A DNA stretch of 64,000 bases, from the NCBI GenBank assembly GCA_902806595.1, contig CADCXC010000037.1:1736001-1800000 (forward strand), in the 5' to 3' direction. Made by a program: the position numbers and the translations under genes. The notes under the pieces were generated by a model. That model was given only the letters and a program-made list of their open reading frames with translations. It was not told where the DNA came from and did no database searches. Below, in pieces: positions 24,155-35,815 of this stretch. Every line of letters starts with the position of its first letter. Position 1 is the first letter of the stretch. The stretch is from Pyrenopolyporus hunteri. Lineage: Eukaryota > Ascomycota > Sordariomycetes > Xylariales > Hypoxylaceae.

Positions 24155-25303
24155 TCACGCGCGTTGCCCTATCCGTTCGAGGTATGCCTTCCACGCCTTT
24201 CTTCGGTATCGTTCAGCTTCCATCTGTGGAGACGCCGCCTTGAGAATACCCCGCCCAACGATGATGATATCACTACCACATTGTCCAACAAGCTTCGACG
24301 GTGTGTTATATTGCTGGCCGAGACCGTCGCCCGCAACGTCCCCATCCCCTTCCTCCCCGTCAGGAGGTAATTGGCAGCCCGGGGTCATAGAGATGAAAGC
24401 GTCTGAGCCTTCGCTGTTGAGAGTCTCCTGCGAGATAAACCCCATCACGAAATCCTTGTGTTCCCTTGCAGCCTCCACGCAGGCTTGCGTGTATTCCTTG
24501 GTCATGAAATTTCCTTCGCTAGACATCTGTGCTAATATCAAGAGTCCTCGTTCCCACGGGGGCTCTTCAATGCCTGCGTACACGAGTTCGTCACCCTCGG
24601 CGATAGAGTTAGAGAAGCGCGGCGAATCCACGGGCTCAAAAGATTGTGTGAGGGTGGTGATGGATACGATGCTCCCCTTCCTACCGTTGTGGTCGGTACG
24701 GAAGCTTGACGACGAGGGATCTTTCGGAGCCAGAGCGGGTGCTGAGGTGGTATGCCCATCGGCTTCCTCGCTGTTGTCGTCAAATTCATCCGAGACCGGT
24801 GTACCAACGGAGACGGACGTCCTCACTTCGTAGTTGACACGTGAACGCCACCGCGCGGCTGCTTGGTGAAGCGCAGTAACAGCTGCCTTGCCAGGAATCA
24901 TGTTAACGTTCACGATGTGCGCCCAGTCGATGATGCGAGCTGTTCCGGCAGTATACTGCAGTTGGACCGTGCTGCCAATGTCGCCAAATTTCCTATCTTC
25001 GAAGATGAGAAATCCATGTTTCCTCGCCAGGGCGCCTAACTTGGCACCCGTCCCGGTTTGCGGATGGTAGTCCCATCCGGCGACGAGGTCGTAATGTGTC
25101 TTGAGCACGACGATTGACGGACCGATTTTGTCAGCTAGGGCAACAAGTTCGCGGGCGGACGTCACGTCCGCGCTGAGGCAGAGGTTCGACTTCTTCAATT
25201 CCATCAGGCGGAAGAGATAGTTGAGCAACGGATGGGAGGCATTGCTGGCTCGTTCGGCGAAGCTCGCCTTAAACGTGGGGTGACGGTCCCGAGCTGCACA
25301 CAT
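24155..25303 (-). CDS. URA3: Orotidine 5'-phosphate decarboxylase
   Basis: Last step of de novo UMP synthesis: converts OMP to UMP and CO2 in the cytosol. Called pyrG, pyr4 or ura3 in fungi. Single exon of 382 residues starting at an ATG. Motifs seen are LCLSADVTSARELVALAD, VVLKTHYDL with the catalytic-site Lys (about 69), FEDRKFGDIG (about 101-110, the Asp-x-Lys-x2-Asp catalytic web), LILAQMSSEGNF, GFISQE, MTPGCQLPPDGE and GQQYNTP, then IIIVGRGIL and the AERYRRKAWKAY tail. A hydrophilic Ser/Thr/Asp-rich insert of about 80 residues between SVSVGTPV and EEPPWERGLLILAQ is normal for filamentous ascomycetes but absent in yeast Ura3. The upstream region has repeated AGACGATAGA elements. Confidence 0.96.
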   Translation of the reverse strand: MCAARDRHPTFKASFAERASNASHPLLNYLFRLMELKKSNLCLSADVTSARELVALADKIGPSIVVLKTHYDLVAGWDYHPQTGTGAKLGALARKHGFLIFEDRKFGDIGSTVQLQYTAGTARIIDWAHIVNVNMIPGKAAVTALHQAAARWRSRVNYEVRTSVSVGTPVSDEFDDNSEEADGHTTSAPALAPKDPSSSSFRTDHNGRKGSIVSITTLTQSFEPVDSPRFSNSIAEGDELVYAGIEEPPWERGLLILAQMSSEGNFMTKEYTQACVEAAREHKDFVMGFISQETLNSEGSDAFISMTPGCQLPPDGEEGDGDVAGDGLGQQYNTPSKLVGQCGSDIIIVGRGILKAASPQMEAERYRRKAWKAYLERIGQRA

Positions 25304-28300
25304 AGCAAATCAATTATTCCAGTTATGTTTTGTTTTGCAAATTCGGTTACCCTCTTCGTCCCCTGTGAGCGAGAGGACAAAACTCAAAATAATTCGAAAG
25401 ATACGATCGCGAATAAATGTGGGCTGGTAAAGTTCCGGCAAACACGTTGACCCGGTCAGGCTCTGCCGACAGGAGAGGGTCTATCGTCTATCAGGGCGCG
25501 ATCGGTGGTTGGGTGAGAACCCTGGGCGCGGTGGAGCTATATGATGTCAATTTACTACGGGGAAGACGATAGATCTAAATAGGAAAGACGAGACGGCCAG
25601 GAGGCAGACGATAGACATGATTGTGGAAATTTTGCGATATGAGGCTGTCCCTATATATACCCTATGTATAGTATAGACAGAATCAATTCATCGCTATGTG
25701 GTATGCGGAGGCGCAATGATGTTGGTAAAGAACAGGTGCGGATCAGCATCTCCGTCGAGGAAAAATCAAGCGTACCTGAAAGCTGGAAACGCAGAGACGC
25801 AAGGTCGTCTTCTACTCGGTAGACCGCCTTCGTGCCCTACTGGCTGACCGACAATCCCGTGCATATGCTATTATCCTCTCAGGTCTTATGAAACCCAGGG
25901 TCTTCGGGCCTATTCGTCACCCTTGGTGCTATTGTTTGCTAGAGAAACGGGCGTAGAGTATGCGAGATCGGGATTGTATTAGACCAAGATCGGAGAAACC
26001 GCGCTCGCCTAGGAGGGATTCACAGATATTTAGACAGCAACTGCGGATTCAGGTACCATGAACCAACACGTCCCGCCCTCACGGTCGAATTGGAGTAGGT
26101 GAGCGGCGATCGAGGAAAGAAGAGAAGCTCTAAGGGGGAAGAGAAGAAATAATAGAAAAGAGAAAGGGTGGTATTTAAAAGGAGGAGGCAACGGCTCGTG
26201 TCAGGCGGTTGCTCTCAAGTCCGATTCATTGAGATATATGACAGAATGTCCAGACAGGGAGGCCAATTGGTTTCCCGGTATATATGTTCGACTGAGAAAG
26301 TTCGAGGTTCCAGGCTCGTCCTTGTTGGCTATCAATCAGAAACTTGCATGTGGAGGAGCGTCGATGTATTTTTATGGTGAGGTAGTGGGGAGCGCGGCGC
26401 AGGTAGAACGAGGATGGGTAAGAGTTATGTCGCATGTGGGTAGGTCTTGTATGTATGTAGGGTAGGGTAGGCTTGTATGCTAGCAGGTCGGTACTACCGT
26501 GTGCATATTGGAAGTGGGAAAGTGGAAATGACCCGATCAGGTCTGGTGTGACGGAGAATTGTGCGGATGATCAAATCGTACGGTCGGTAAGGTAATTGCG
26601 TGCAAGGCATCTTTTCCCTTTCCTGCCTCAGCGGCTATGCCAAGCTATATTACTTCTATGTATACCGGGCAGATAGGTACCTACCTATACACGCCCAGAT
26701 ATGAGGTACATGTAAGTAGTATATACATGTACCTCTTATATAGAGTGTGATATACATGTATGTAGGTAGGTGGTAGGTATGCGCATGTACTTACATTAGG
26801 TACATCTCTCCTAAGGATGTCCGAAGAACGGGACTCGGTGGCGCTAAATAGTGGTTGTAGTGCAGTCCAGCCCAGCAGCTATCTCTGCTATTTCCCCTAC
26901 TAAGTATCTTGGCTACAGCGAAATCGTACGGATTCAGATGATAGGGGCCCACATACAAAGTATCCAATACCACGTCGGGTATTGACAGGACCTGATGCGC
27001 TGGCGGAAAATTGGGGTGGTCTTAAAAGCAAAGATTCCACCGTCCAGGTAGACACTACATGTATAGCTGCATGTGCGCGCAGTTAGGTATCGTACTAAGG
27101 TTGCCATCTATTAAGCAAGGCTAATAATAGGAATAATAGGGGGTAGGTAGGTACTGTACCTGAAAAAGGGGTTAGCAACAGGTTGTACAAGAAGACACTA
27201 AGATAGATTGAAATCATCCCTCTAGCTTCAGTTACAACAGTTACAATATGGATTAGTTACATACATAGTAATGGTGATGGGGTTTCTGGAACTTCCTCGC
27301 CTGACCCGTAATGGTACAGTAAAATGCCATAGCTATGTCCAATATGAGTATCCAATGAAATAGGACATATCCAAAAATGTTCTCTCCGCATCCTTCTTCC
27401 TCGAATGCGAATTCGATAATCCTTTCCCCTTTCCGCGTCATCCAGACAAATAAGCCCAATGATCAATGGGACTTAGAAAATGGGTATCCCGACCCATAGA
27501 AGAGTAGAGTAACCCTCCCAAACGTCCCCTCAGCTCATAAGGGAGGATTGCTAAGGTTGTGTTGAGCTTCTCGTCAGGGATAATCCTCTCCTGGGCGACG
27601 CTACGTTCATAATTCAATATTCGAGAGGGATCATGAAACCTTATAAGCTCTTCTCACACGCAGGCTCGTACCTGGGGGCCATGGCGTGGAGTAGATATGC
27701 TAATGGAGTTATATCTAGGATAAGTGTTGCGTTCGTATGCCTGTGCCTACCTAGATACGGTATGTTAAGAGAGGGGTACGATATCGTCACATGTAGTAGC
27801 GTTACGCCTCAATAGGTGATGTGATCCGTTAAGATGAAGTAGGTACCTATACTAGGTAGTACTAAGATGGAGTTCTTGGGTATGAAGTTTTAGTATCAAT
27901 ATAGGTTGACGTGCCAATTACCTAGTATAGAGCAGGCTAAGAAAAGACAGCAGTAGATAATATCCATTGTTGGTTTCATATATCATATACGTCGAGCAGG
28001 GCACTCGACGATATCATAGGTGATTCTAAAAAGCGTCGTTCGATGCAGTGAGTAAGTATCGGCACCGTGAGGGGGCCAAGACGATATTAATATTATTATT
28101 CATGTGAAGAATCAGGACGGGAGGGACAAGGGTGCTGCTGATCGTCCCGTCTCGGGTGTTCAATGGGATTCGCGATAGGTAAATGTGAATGAAGGAAACT
28201 AACGTTATCAGCGTTCCTCCAAACTATTTACGGCAAAGTGTGTGCAGTTGCGCTTGGGCTAGGTACATGAATGATACATTGATGTTACCTGTGGGCTTTG

Positions 28301-28968
28301 TAGTACATGTATGTATTCCGCGGTGTACCACCTCTAAGCTGCAGCGTACATACCTAAGCCTAAAGGGACACCTGCAGCCTTATCTCTCTTCTAATACCTA
28401 CATGTAGCTCTGGCACTGATCTATCGTCATGCTACCTTGATGAACAAAACTGGGTCTGACAGCCTTGACAGCTCTTTTCATCCCACGAGCGCGATTCTCG
28501 ACAACTGGCAGCCGACAAGCGACAAGCTTGGTTCATCTCCGTCCTTCCCGACCCAGCCGAAAGGAGACAATCTTGACAATCTTATCACAACATTTCACAA
28601 CATCTCAATCTTCTTTGATACCTGCGTATATCCTACGTACTCCATTCGTCCAACTCGACCTCTTTATTTCTTGTCCTACCTAATTATTCGATTTCGAGGT
28701 CGCATCCTCCTCCTGGCCCGATAGTCCTTCCGTCGTCCTTCACATTCGTTCGCGGAGGCTTGTCATATTCTTATCACACCACTCAAACGTCACCTCAGCA
28801 CGCCAACCCAACTCAGCTGAGCGCCCACCTCCGGATACCTTTTCAGCTCCCAATATATACCGCGTCATCTACTTCCTTTTTTTTTTTTCTTTTTTTTTCT
28901 GCACCTTTTGTCTCACCCAAGGAAGATCCGAGGAGATCCAAAGAGACCTAGGAAGGAAGAAAGCCACC
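25304..28968. other. 3.7-kb divergent intergenic region between URA3 and PIS1
   Basis: Promoter side of both genes plus a long stretch where no coding sequence is supported. Near URA3 are copies of AGACGATAGA at about 25564 and 25606 and an inverted copy at about 25479. TAGG/CCTA tracts occur at about 26680, 26760-26780 and 27140-27160. Small ORFs (for example 26168-26465, 27253-27466, 28189-28407, 28437-28724) lack any recognisable family. The last 100 bases before PIS1 include a T-rich run at 28878-28900. Confidence 0.55.
25479..25616. promoter_or_regulatory. Repeated AGACGATAGA-type sites upstream of URA3
   Basis: GTCTATCGTCTA at 25479-25490 is nearly the reverse complement of CAGACGATAGAC at 25605-25616; a further AGACGATAGA starts at 25564. 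All lie about 175-315 bp upstream of the URA3 start codon. Spacing and repetition suggest binding sites, but no factor is known to me for this sequence. Confidence 0.35.
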
Positions 28969-30094
28969 ATGTCCGAAAGGCGAACCAGGCGGCAGGCCGC
29001 TTTAGCAGCAGCGGCAGCTCCCACAGCAGACGACACACCTACCAAGTCCAAACAACACGACGCCCCCATGAACGGCAACAGCGATGGCAATGGCAAGACA
29101 ATTGTACCGTCAGATCCGCCGGGCTCCGAGGTTGATACACTCCCAAAGGAGAACATATTCGTATTTTGGCCCAATATCATAGGTATGCGCTCCTCATATG
29201 TGCCCGCAACACCGTGCCCCAACTACACAGAGCTCGGACTGACTTCGAATCATCCACCCCTCAGGCTACTCCCGCATTGTCCTAGCGATCGCGTCTCTCT
29301 ACTACATGCCCCTCCACCCCCGGACATGTTCCCTGCTTTATAGCATTTCCTGCCTCCTCGACGCCCTCGATGGATACGCGGCTCGCTACTTTCAGCAGTC
29401 GACCAAGTTCGGTGCCGTCCTAGACATGGTCACGGATCGATGCACCACCTCATGCCTACTTGTTTTCCTATCCTCCGCCTTCCCACGATGGGCCATCGTC
29501 TTCCAAGGCTTGATTTCGCTAGACTTCGCAAGCCACTATATGCATATGTATGCGACGCTAGCTATGGGTGGCTCGGAAACCAGCCACAAGAGTGTAGACA
29601 AGTCCCGGAGCTGGCTGTTGAACATTTACTATACCAACAAGGTTTGTCTTTCATTTCCGGAGGCGTGGCCTGAATTTTTAGCTCACCATGGACATTAGAC
29701 CGTTCTCTTCATCTGCTGCGCCCTCAACGAGCTCTTCTTCATCGCCTTGTACCTGCTCTCATTTTCCTCGCCGCTCTTGTCGCCCCAGCTGCTCGAGCCT
29801 CTCGGCGAGTCCAAAGTCGCCGCCATCCAGCCTGGGGCGCAGGTCAACAGCTCGGTGCTCCGCCAGCTGTTCACTAATCCTTACAGCGCGGGCGCCCTGG
29901 AGATGGCGCGTGCGAACAAGATGGATTCAACTTGGCCTTGGATCATCGCCGGAGTCAGCGCCCCCGTCATGGCGCTGAAACAATTCCTCAACATTGTTCA
30001 GCTTGTCAAGGCGAGCAGATGGTTAGCCGAAGGTGACGTGCGATCGAGAAGGGCAGCTGGGTTGCCAAAGAAAAAGAGTGGGAAGAGCGCGTAG
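28969..30094 (+). CDS. PIS1: CDP-diacylglycerol-inositol 3-phosphatidyltransferase (PI synthase)
   Basis: Makes phosphatidylinositol from CDP-diacylglycerol and myo-inositol in the endoplasmic reticulum. Coding parts are 28969-29182, 29265-29641 and 29699-30094; introns 29183-29264 and 29642-29698 are GT-AG. Product 328 residues. A polar, Ala-rich N-terminal arm (about 1-60) precedes ENIFVFWPNIIGYSRI. The CDP-alcohol phosphotransferase signature D-G-x2-A-R-x8-G-x3-D-x3-D is complete (Asp107, Gly108, Ala111, Arg112, Gly121, Asp125, Asp129). SLDFASHYMHMYATL and SVDKSRSWLLNIYYT are PI-synthase-specific. Several membrane spans follow, then a basic tail (KKKSGKSA). The N-terminal arm is longer than in yeast Pis1. 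Confidence 0.95.
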
Positions 30095-32694
30095 AGGGGC
30101 TGGAAATAGGTACTTGCCAAGGAAAGGGGGGGTTGGTAAATTAGGCATGACCAGACAGCCGGGATAGGTCCGGACGAGTAGACACGGCGGAGCCATGGTG
30201 GCAGTCTGCCTGTAGGAGATGTCCTGCTGCATTAAGGGAGCGCTAGGCATCGGGAAGCCGGCACGGTTCTTACGAAACGGTTGCATCTGATCGGACACGG
30301 AAAGCATGAAAAGGGATTCGACTCTGCACTTGATAGTGTGGTATGGTCTTCCCAAGTTAAACAAGGGGAGGCGCTCTAAATGGGGTAAACTAGGGACATA
30401 CCCACGAGACTTCCGAGTCTTTGTTATTTCATTGTAAATATGTAATCCTAATAGCAGAGTTTCCATGGACTCAAGCATAGTATGGACGTCTCTGAGAGGA
30501 ATCATAATACGAAATACCACGCCCATGTCTAGATGGGAGCTTATCTTATACGAAACAGTAACGTCTATTTCGTTTCATATCAGCCTCCACCTATGTCCTA
30601 TCTATTCGCGACACTTACGTCAACCAGAAAAGCCACCCCCATGGCATCCTCAAGGGAGCAAGATAAACTAGATTCACCAACTGCATATCGTTAGGCTATA
30701 AGGCTCTGATATAGGTAAGGAACAAGTTTATTGTGGCAGAGCATCAAAGCGCCCTATAGTCCCATTTGAGGGCATTACTACATCCATAGATGATCATCAG
30801 GTTAGTTTTTTCAAGATTGTCATGCCTTGTACTATGCATACATAAGAATCTGACAGATGAGTTGGTTCAATATAGAAATATGATCATTATAGCGCTTGAC
30901 GTATAACATAATGGGCATAAGATTCATAAGATTACTATTCCCTCGCAGCATGAAGTCGCATGTGCGTATAGCGACGCATGGATCGTGTTCCTGGAGAGTT
31001 GGTTCTCAATGCCGATCTCAGGTTACTTCGCCTTTCCCCGTGGTCTTATAAGTCGATTTAGAAACATGGCCTTTAGGACCCTTGCCTTACAGCAGACGGG
31101 TATTGGCCCCGGTGTCTAGAATAAACGGCTGTGGGTTTGATTCACCTATGCCCTGTTTTTACATGTTGCTGCCGCCTCTCCGTATAAGGTATGTAGGCGA
31201 AATCCACACCCCAAGGGAAGAAAGCTATAGTTCCCCATGACTACCTATGTATACAGCACATACATACAAGTGCATCTTAATGGCCAGGACCTGAACCGCA
31301 CGTACTTATTTCCCTATATATTACTTCCTCAACCCTTACACCGCTTCTATAGCCTCGCCCTTGCAGTAGCGGGAAAGTAATCCGTACTAGTATTATCGAT
31401 GGGTTGAATTCCCCGAGGAGATATAATTGGTGGACCCCGTCAAAATAAGGCCATGTCCATCGAGAGACCCCCGTACCCCGGAAAGGTTGGCGCATATGGA
31501 GTTGTTAGGATGTAGCATCTACAAGGACAAGTCTTTTAGCCTCAGCAGTATCCTCCCCACACGTATCGTCTAGATATCATTAGGTAGCTTAAAGCCGACG
31601 GAGAAATCCGTGATGCATATATACACTGCACACAGTCCTTGTACAAATGCTAGGGAGCTTTCATATATGTACCAATAGCAGGGCCAAGAATTCTGGTCTT
31701 TCGCTAAGAAAGCTACACTAGCCCGACGTTATATTTCCGGGATCAAAACCCGGGGGATGCTGGCTTATATCACACCACCTAAGACACTTATTCTTCAAGC
31801 CCTGCATAGAGAAAACTACCTATCCAGATTGTCATTACTCAGTACAAGAGCCAACAACTCTTGGCTACCTACCCACGTAAAATCGAATAAAAGGGAAATT
31901 CCGACTATATCTACGAGCGAACTAACACACGTTATAATTCTCCGCTACTCTGCCAATCCAGGGGGCACCTGGTAATTTCTCCCCATACCGAAAGCCACAT
32001 CTCACCGGTAGCGAAGCCGTTAAATAAGCCCAGACATACATACATAGGTACCTATCCTCCCTCCGGGCGCGCCCCCCATCAGGCTAAATATGCGGCTACC
32101 CTCCACGTCCTTGGACCCAAGTACCTACCTACCTACCTAGATATGCAGGCTTGATGCCGGACCTACATAGGGGGCTGGACTACCGGCCGCTGCACAGGAC
32201 GTCGTACAGATCACATCAAGTGACCTATCGCGCATAACGTCCGTGTGTATGATTCGCCGCGCGCAAGGATGAGGGGAAGGGAAAGAAAGAACAAGTTCGA
32301 TGCCGCGGGGAGAGGGTGGGAGGGGAGGGTGTAGGGAGCGTTTGTCTTATCTCTTAAAGAATATATGAGGAAAAGCCTTGCCTGAGACGTCATTCCCAGG
32401 TTCCTAGTCACGAAAGTTGAATGAGTCAAACGTAGGTAGCTATATGTAATGTAGGTGTTATAGCGTCTTGTTCAAATAAGTTCACTGATTATAGTCTGAC
32501 TGCTTGGGTGCCTAGCTAGGTAAGTACATGCATCCAGACCAATGCTGCTAGCTAGAGGGCCTTGTATAGTAAGGAAAACGGCATGAAGATGATCGGCCCT
32601 TTTGATAGGTACCTAGCCATGCAATCGACTAAAGATTACCACATAAACTCCGACCAGCAACTTTAACCATCAGCCTTCGTACCCTCTACCGACT
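30095..32694. other. 2.6-kb convergent gene-poor spacer
   Basis: Between the stop codons of PIS1 and the P450. No gene supported. The 167-residue antisense ORF at 30023-30526 overlaps the PIS1 end and shows no domain. CCTACCTACC tracts occur at about 32045 and 32118-32140. The rest is unremarkable mixed-composition DNA. Confidence 0.55.
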
Positions 32695-34472
32695 TTATGC
32701 ACGGTGTACCGGCGTCAACTTGACCATTAGCGGAGGTTTATGCCATGCGATGAAGTTCTTCTGGTCCTGGAGCCAGTCGTTGCATTCGGGCATTAGCTCG
32801 ATGTCGAAGTTGTAGATGAGCTTGGCCAAGATGACTCGAGTCTCCATGCGGCCCATTGTGACTCCTATGCAGTTCAACGGTCCGGAGCTAAACGGCTGCG
32901 GTGACACAGTTAGCATGTACTTAGTTCAGGATTGTGTCGCGTATATGGATCTGGATTGCCCAACGCATATGTATGATCTAAGTCTGTGATACCCTCGATC
33001 TTAAAGCCGAAATCTTCGAATCTCGGTGAGAGGGATGAGAAGGGACCAGCAAGATTCTTGATTTTGAATGCTAGACGTACCTGGAAGAGCTCCCTTGCAT
33101 CATTTGCGTACCTCTCGTCGCCTAACCAGCGCTCAGGGACGAATTGCTTCGCGTCCTTGAAGTACTTCTCCAAGCGGCCGATAGCATGATTATGAATCCC
33201 AATGATAGATCCTTCGGGAATGAAATGGCCGTCCACTGTACACCCGCCTGATGGCACTATCCGGGGGTTAAACGCCGTCGCAACTGGAGGCCAGACACGC
33301 ATGGACTCGTCAATTACGGCTACGAGGTACGGCAGCTGGGTCACGGAGGCGGCGGTAATGCCCTCTTCCGACTCAAACGTAGATCGGATTTCATTCTTGG
33401 CTCGGTCCATGACTTCGGGATGACTGAGGAGGAGGAATAGCGTGGTAGCGGAAGCTGTCGCTACTGTCTCCGATCCGGCCAAAACCAACATCTGGGCATT
33501 GACATACATCTGCTCCTTGGTGAGTACCTCGCCAGCCTTGCTTTCGCTGGTGATGAACGACATGTAGTCCGGGTGGTCCGTTTTCCCAGCAGCCATTCGT
33601 TTATCCACGAGTTCTACAGTAGTCCTCAGATGGTAGCTCATCGCGTCGACGAGGCTCTTCGGGGTAAACAGCTTCTGCCAGATCCACAGAACCCAGGGTG
33701 AAATATCGTTCAGCGCATGCATATACACGCCACCCACGAAGAATTTTATGCTAATATCGGTCCAGGGATGATACTGTTCTTTCTCGATGCATTTGAACAC
33801 ATCTTCTCCGAATACTAGGTCGCCTTGAATGTCGAATGTTACCCACATAGTATATTTCTCCAGGTCTACCGGTTTTCCTTTGGCTGATGCAACTCGTAGC
33901 TTTTGGATCATGGAGTCGATGTATTTCATGACTAGGGGCTCTTGTTCCCGTGACGCCCTCTCCGAGAAGGCAGGGTTGAGCTGACGGCGTATTCGGGCGT
34001 GCTCCTGTACGCCGGCTTGGAACATTCCCACGGTGCCGAACGTTTCCTTGAGCGACGCGGCCCGCGTATCGCGGGTCAAAGGCCCACCCTTGCCATAACG
34101 AGGGCCGTAGACTTCCTTGAAGGATGAAGGGCCGGTGCAGGAGATTTCATCCGGAGCAACGCGTACGGTGGGTCCGTATTTCTCATGTAGCTCAGCAAAT
34201 TTGTAAGGGGATGTGCCTCGTGCCCGCGACCAGCTCATGGGCAGAGGCGAGATGGCGTGCAGCTTTGGGCCCGGTATGGAAGCCAGGGGATGAAGCCAGA
34301 GGTTGTAAACGACTTTGGTAATGCCCAGCGCAAAGCACTTATGCAAAGTTCAGCTAACAGAGATCTAGGCTGAATGCTTAGGTTAACCTACCAATAAGAC
34401 GGCGAACGTTAAGAGCTCTAGCGGAGAGGCCCCTAGGAAGGGTTCTACGAGTAGGAGGAATTCCGACGACAT
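32695..34472 (-). CDS. Cytochrome P450 monooxygenase
   Basis: Membrane-anchored haem-thiolate monooxygenase. Coding parts (minus) are 34392-34472, 33081-34337 and 32695-32895; the product is 512 residues. Exon 1 encodes only the hydrophobic anchor (MSSEFLLLVEPFLG...), spliced by a 54-nt intron to CFALGITKVVYNLWLHPLASIPGP. The 185-nt intron 32896-33080 separates the K-helix part from the haem loop. Motifs are AGSET in the I-helix (about 314-318), ESMR as ExxR (371-374), PERW, and FSSGPLNCIG with the haem-ligand Cys at about 455. The usual Arg two residues after the loop Gly is Leu here. The type resembles fungal tailoring P450s such as the CYP65-like group (inference). No synthase, reductase or transporter of a biosynthetic cluster is nearby. 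Confidence 0.92.
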
Positions 34473-35815
34473 TTTTGCCTTGGCATTCAATATTAATTGT
34501 AAGGCTTAATGACCTAGATGAGCTTTCATCCTCTGATGGCAGAAAGAGAATATGCTCATATATACATACCTACCTGCTTCACTTAGCCTACTTACCCGTC
34601 ATCGTCGCTTGGAGCACCTATTCCAGCATCCCGGGGATGGTTGGTTGGAGCGGGGTGCGTCTGATAGTACGTCAGACCCATTAAATCCATGTCTGGGCGC
34701 TCGTCGCAGCGATAGTAACGTCTCACAGCATGCGAGAGTAACGGTCGACATCAATGTAACTGTCTGGCCGCCTTCGCCGACCCATTTCCGCGATACCGGC
34801 ACTTCAGTGATACCAAGAATTGACCATAAACGCGTGGAGAGGTGACAGCGTTACGACTGGCCAGTTATCCAAGAGGACCGGATTTGGATATGAGCGACGA
34901 TCCAACATAAACCTGCCCGGAAACGGGCGAGGCGGTATGTTGAAAGGCCACTCCACCGCGGCCGTTATTGGTCATGTGAACCACCTTCGCATACGTATGT
35001 ACCTTAGGTATGTCGGCCCTGATGGAGGCTACGAGTGAAGGAGACATCCATCTTGGCAACAATTTATATAAGGTTGGAGAAAACTCGGATGTCGCTCCGC
35101 CCACCTATCTTTCGCGAGACGAGGCTCGGCCCGGACGACATAAGAGGCAATAAGGGAAGATGAAAGGGATGGTGCCGGTAGTTGTTAGCGATGCAATGGG
35201 ACGAATCAGTTGACCGTATTTGGTATAACGCTTCTCGAGATAGCTGGGGTAGTTGTAATCCTCATCCAGTTACGGTTCGATTCGCGAAGAGGATGCTTAC
35301 ATGCAGTATATATCATGTAGTTGGATGTTGATGATGTGATGAAATACAATTGGAAGAAGAGTGATTGGACAGTTCGGATTGTAATTGAACCAGGGGGCTG
35401 CCAGTGCCTTACCTAATACGGTCTTACTTAAGCATTCGTCTAGACCCCGTTACGTAAGGTTCTTACGGCTTCCGGCGCTGGAAGAGCATTTCTCCACAGG
35501 GCTGCAGAGGTAGAACTCCGAGCAAGGATGAGTTTGCCTCTAACTAACTATAGGTTAGCGCCTTAACCCCACTACAAGGGAAGCTCAACGTCAATCGTGT
35601 CCACCAAAAGGAAAGCACAGCTACCCCACACCCAAAATTCAAAGATTCAACATCGAAAGGGGTTCGAACGGGTTTCTCCTATAAACGACCAACGAAGGCG
35701 GATACATTGCTTTATACACCAATTAGAACAAGGACGGCCAAAAGGATAAAGTAGCAGCCTCATCGACCGACGACACTACCGCCCGAACAATAGCAAAACC
35801 CCGACCTAGCCCAAC
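34473..35815. other. Divergent intergenic region, P450 and SEC65
   Basis: 1.34 kb between two start codons. Holds promoters of both genes; no coding sequence supported. ORFs at 34475-34845 and 34820-35038 show no domain. Confidence 0.55.

Noticed and set aside
30023..30526. 167-codon minus ORF overlapping the PIS1 end
   Set aside because: Overlaps a well-supported exon, shows no domain and lies where the PIS1 3' untranslated region is expected.
35661..35670. tRNA B-box-like GGTTCGAACG
   Set aside because: No matching A-box, acceptor stem or anticodon arm could be built around it.
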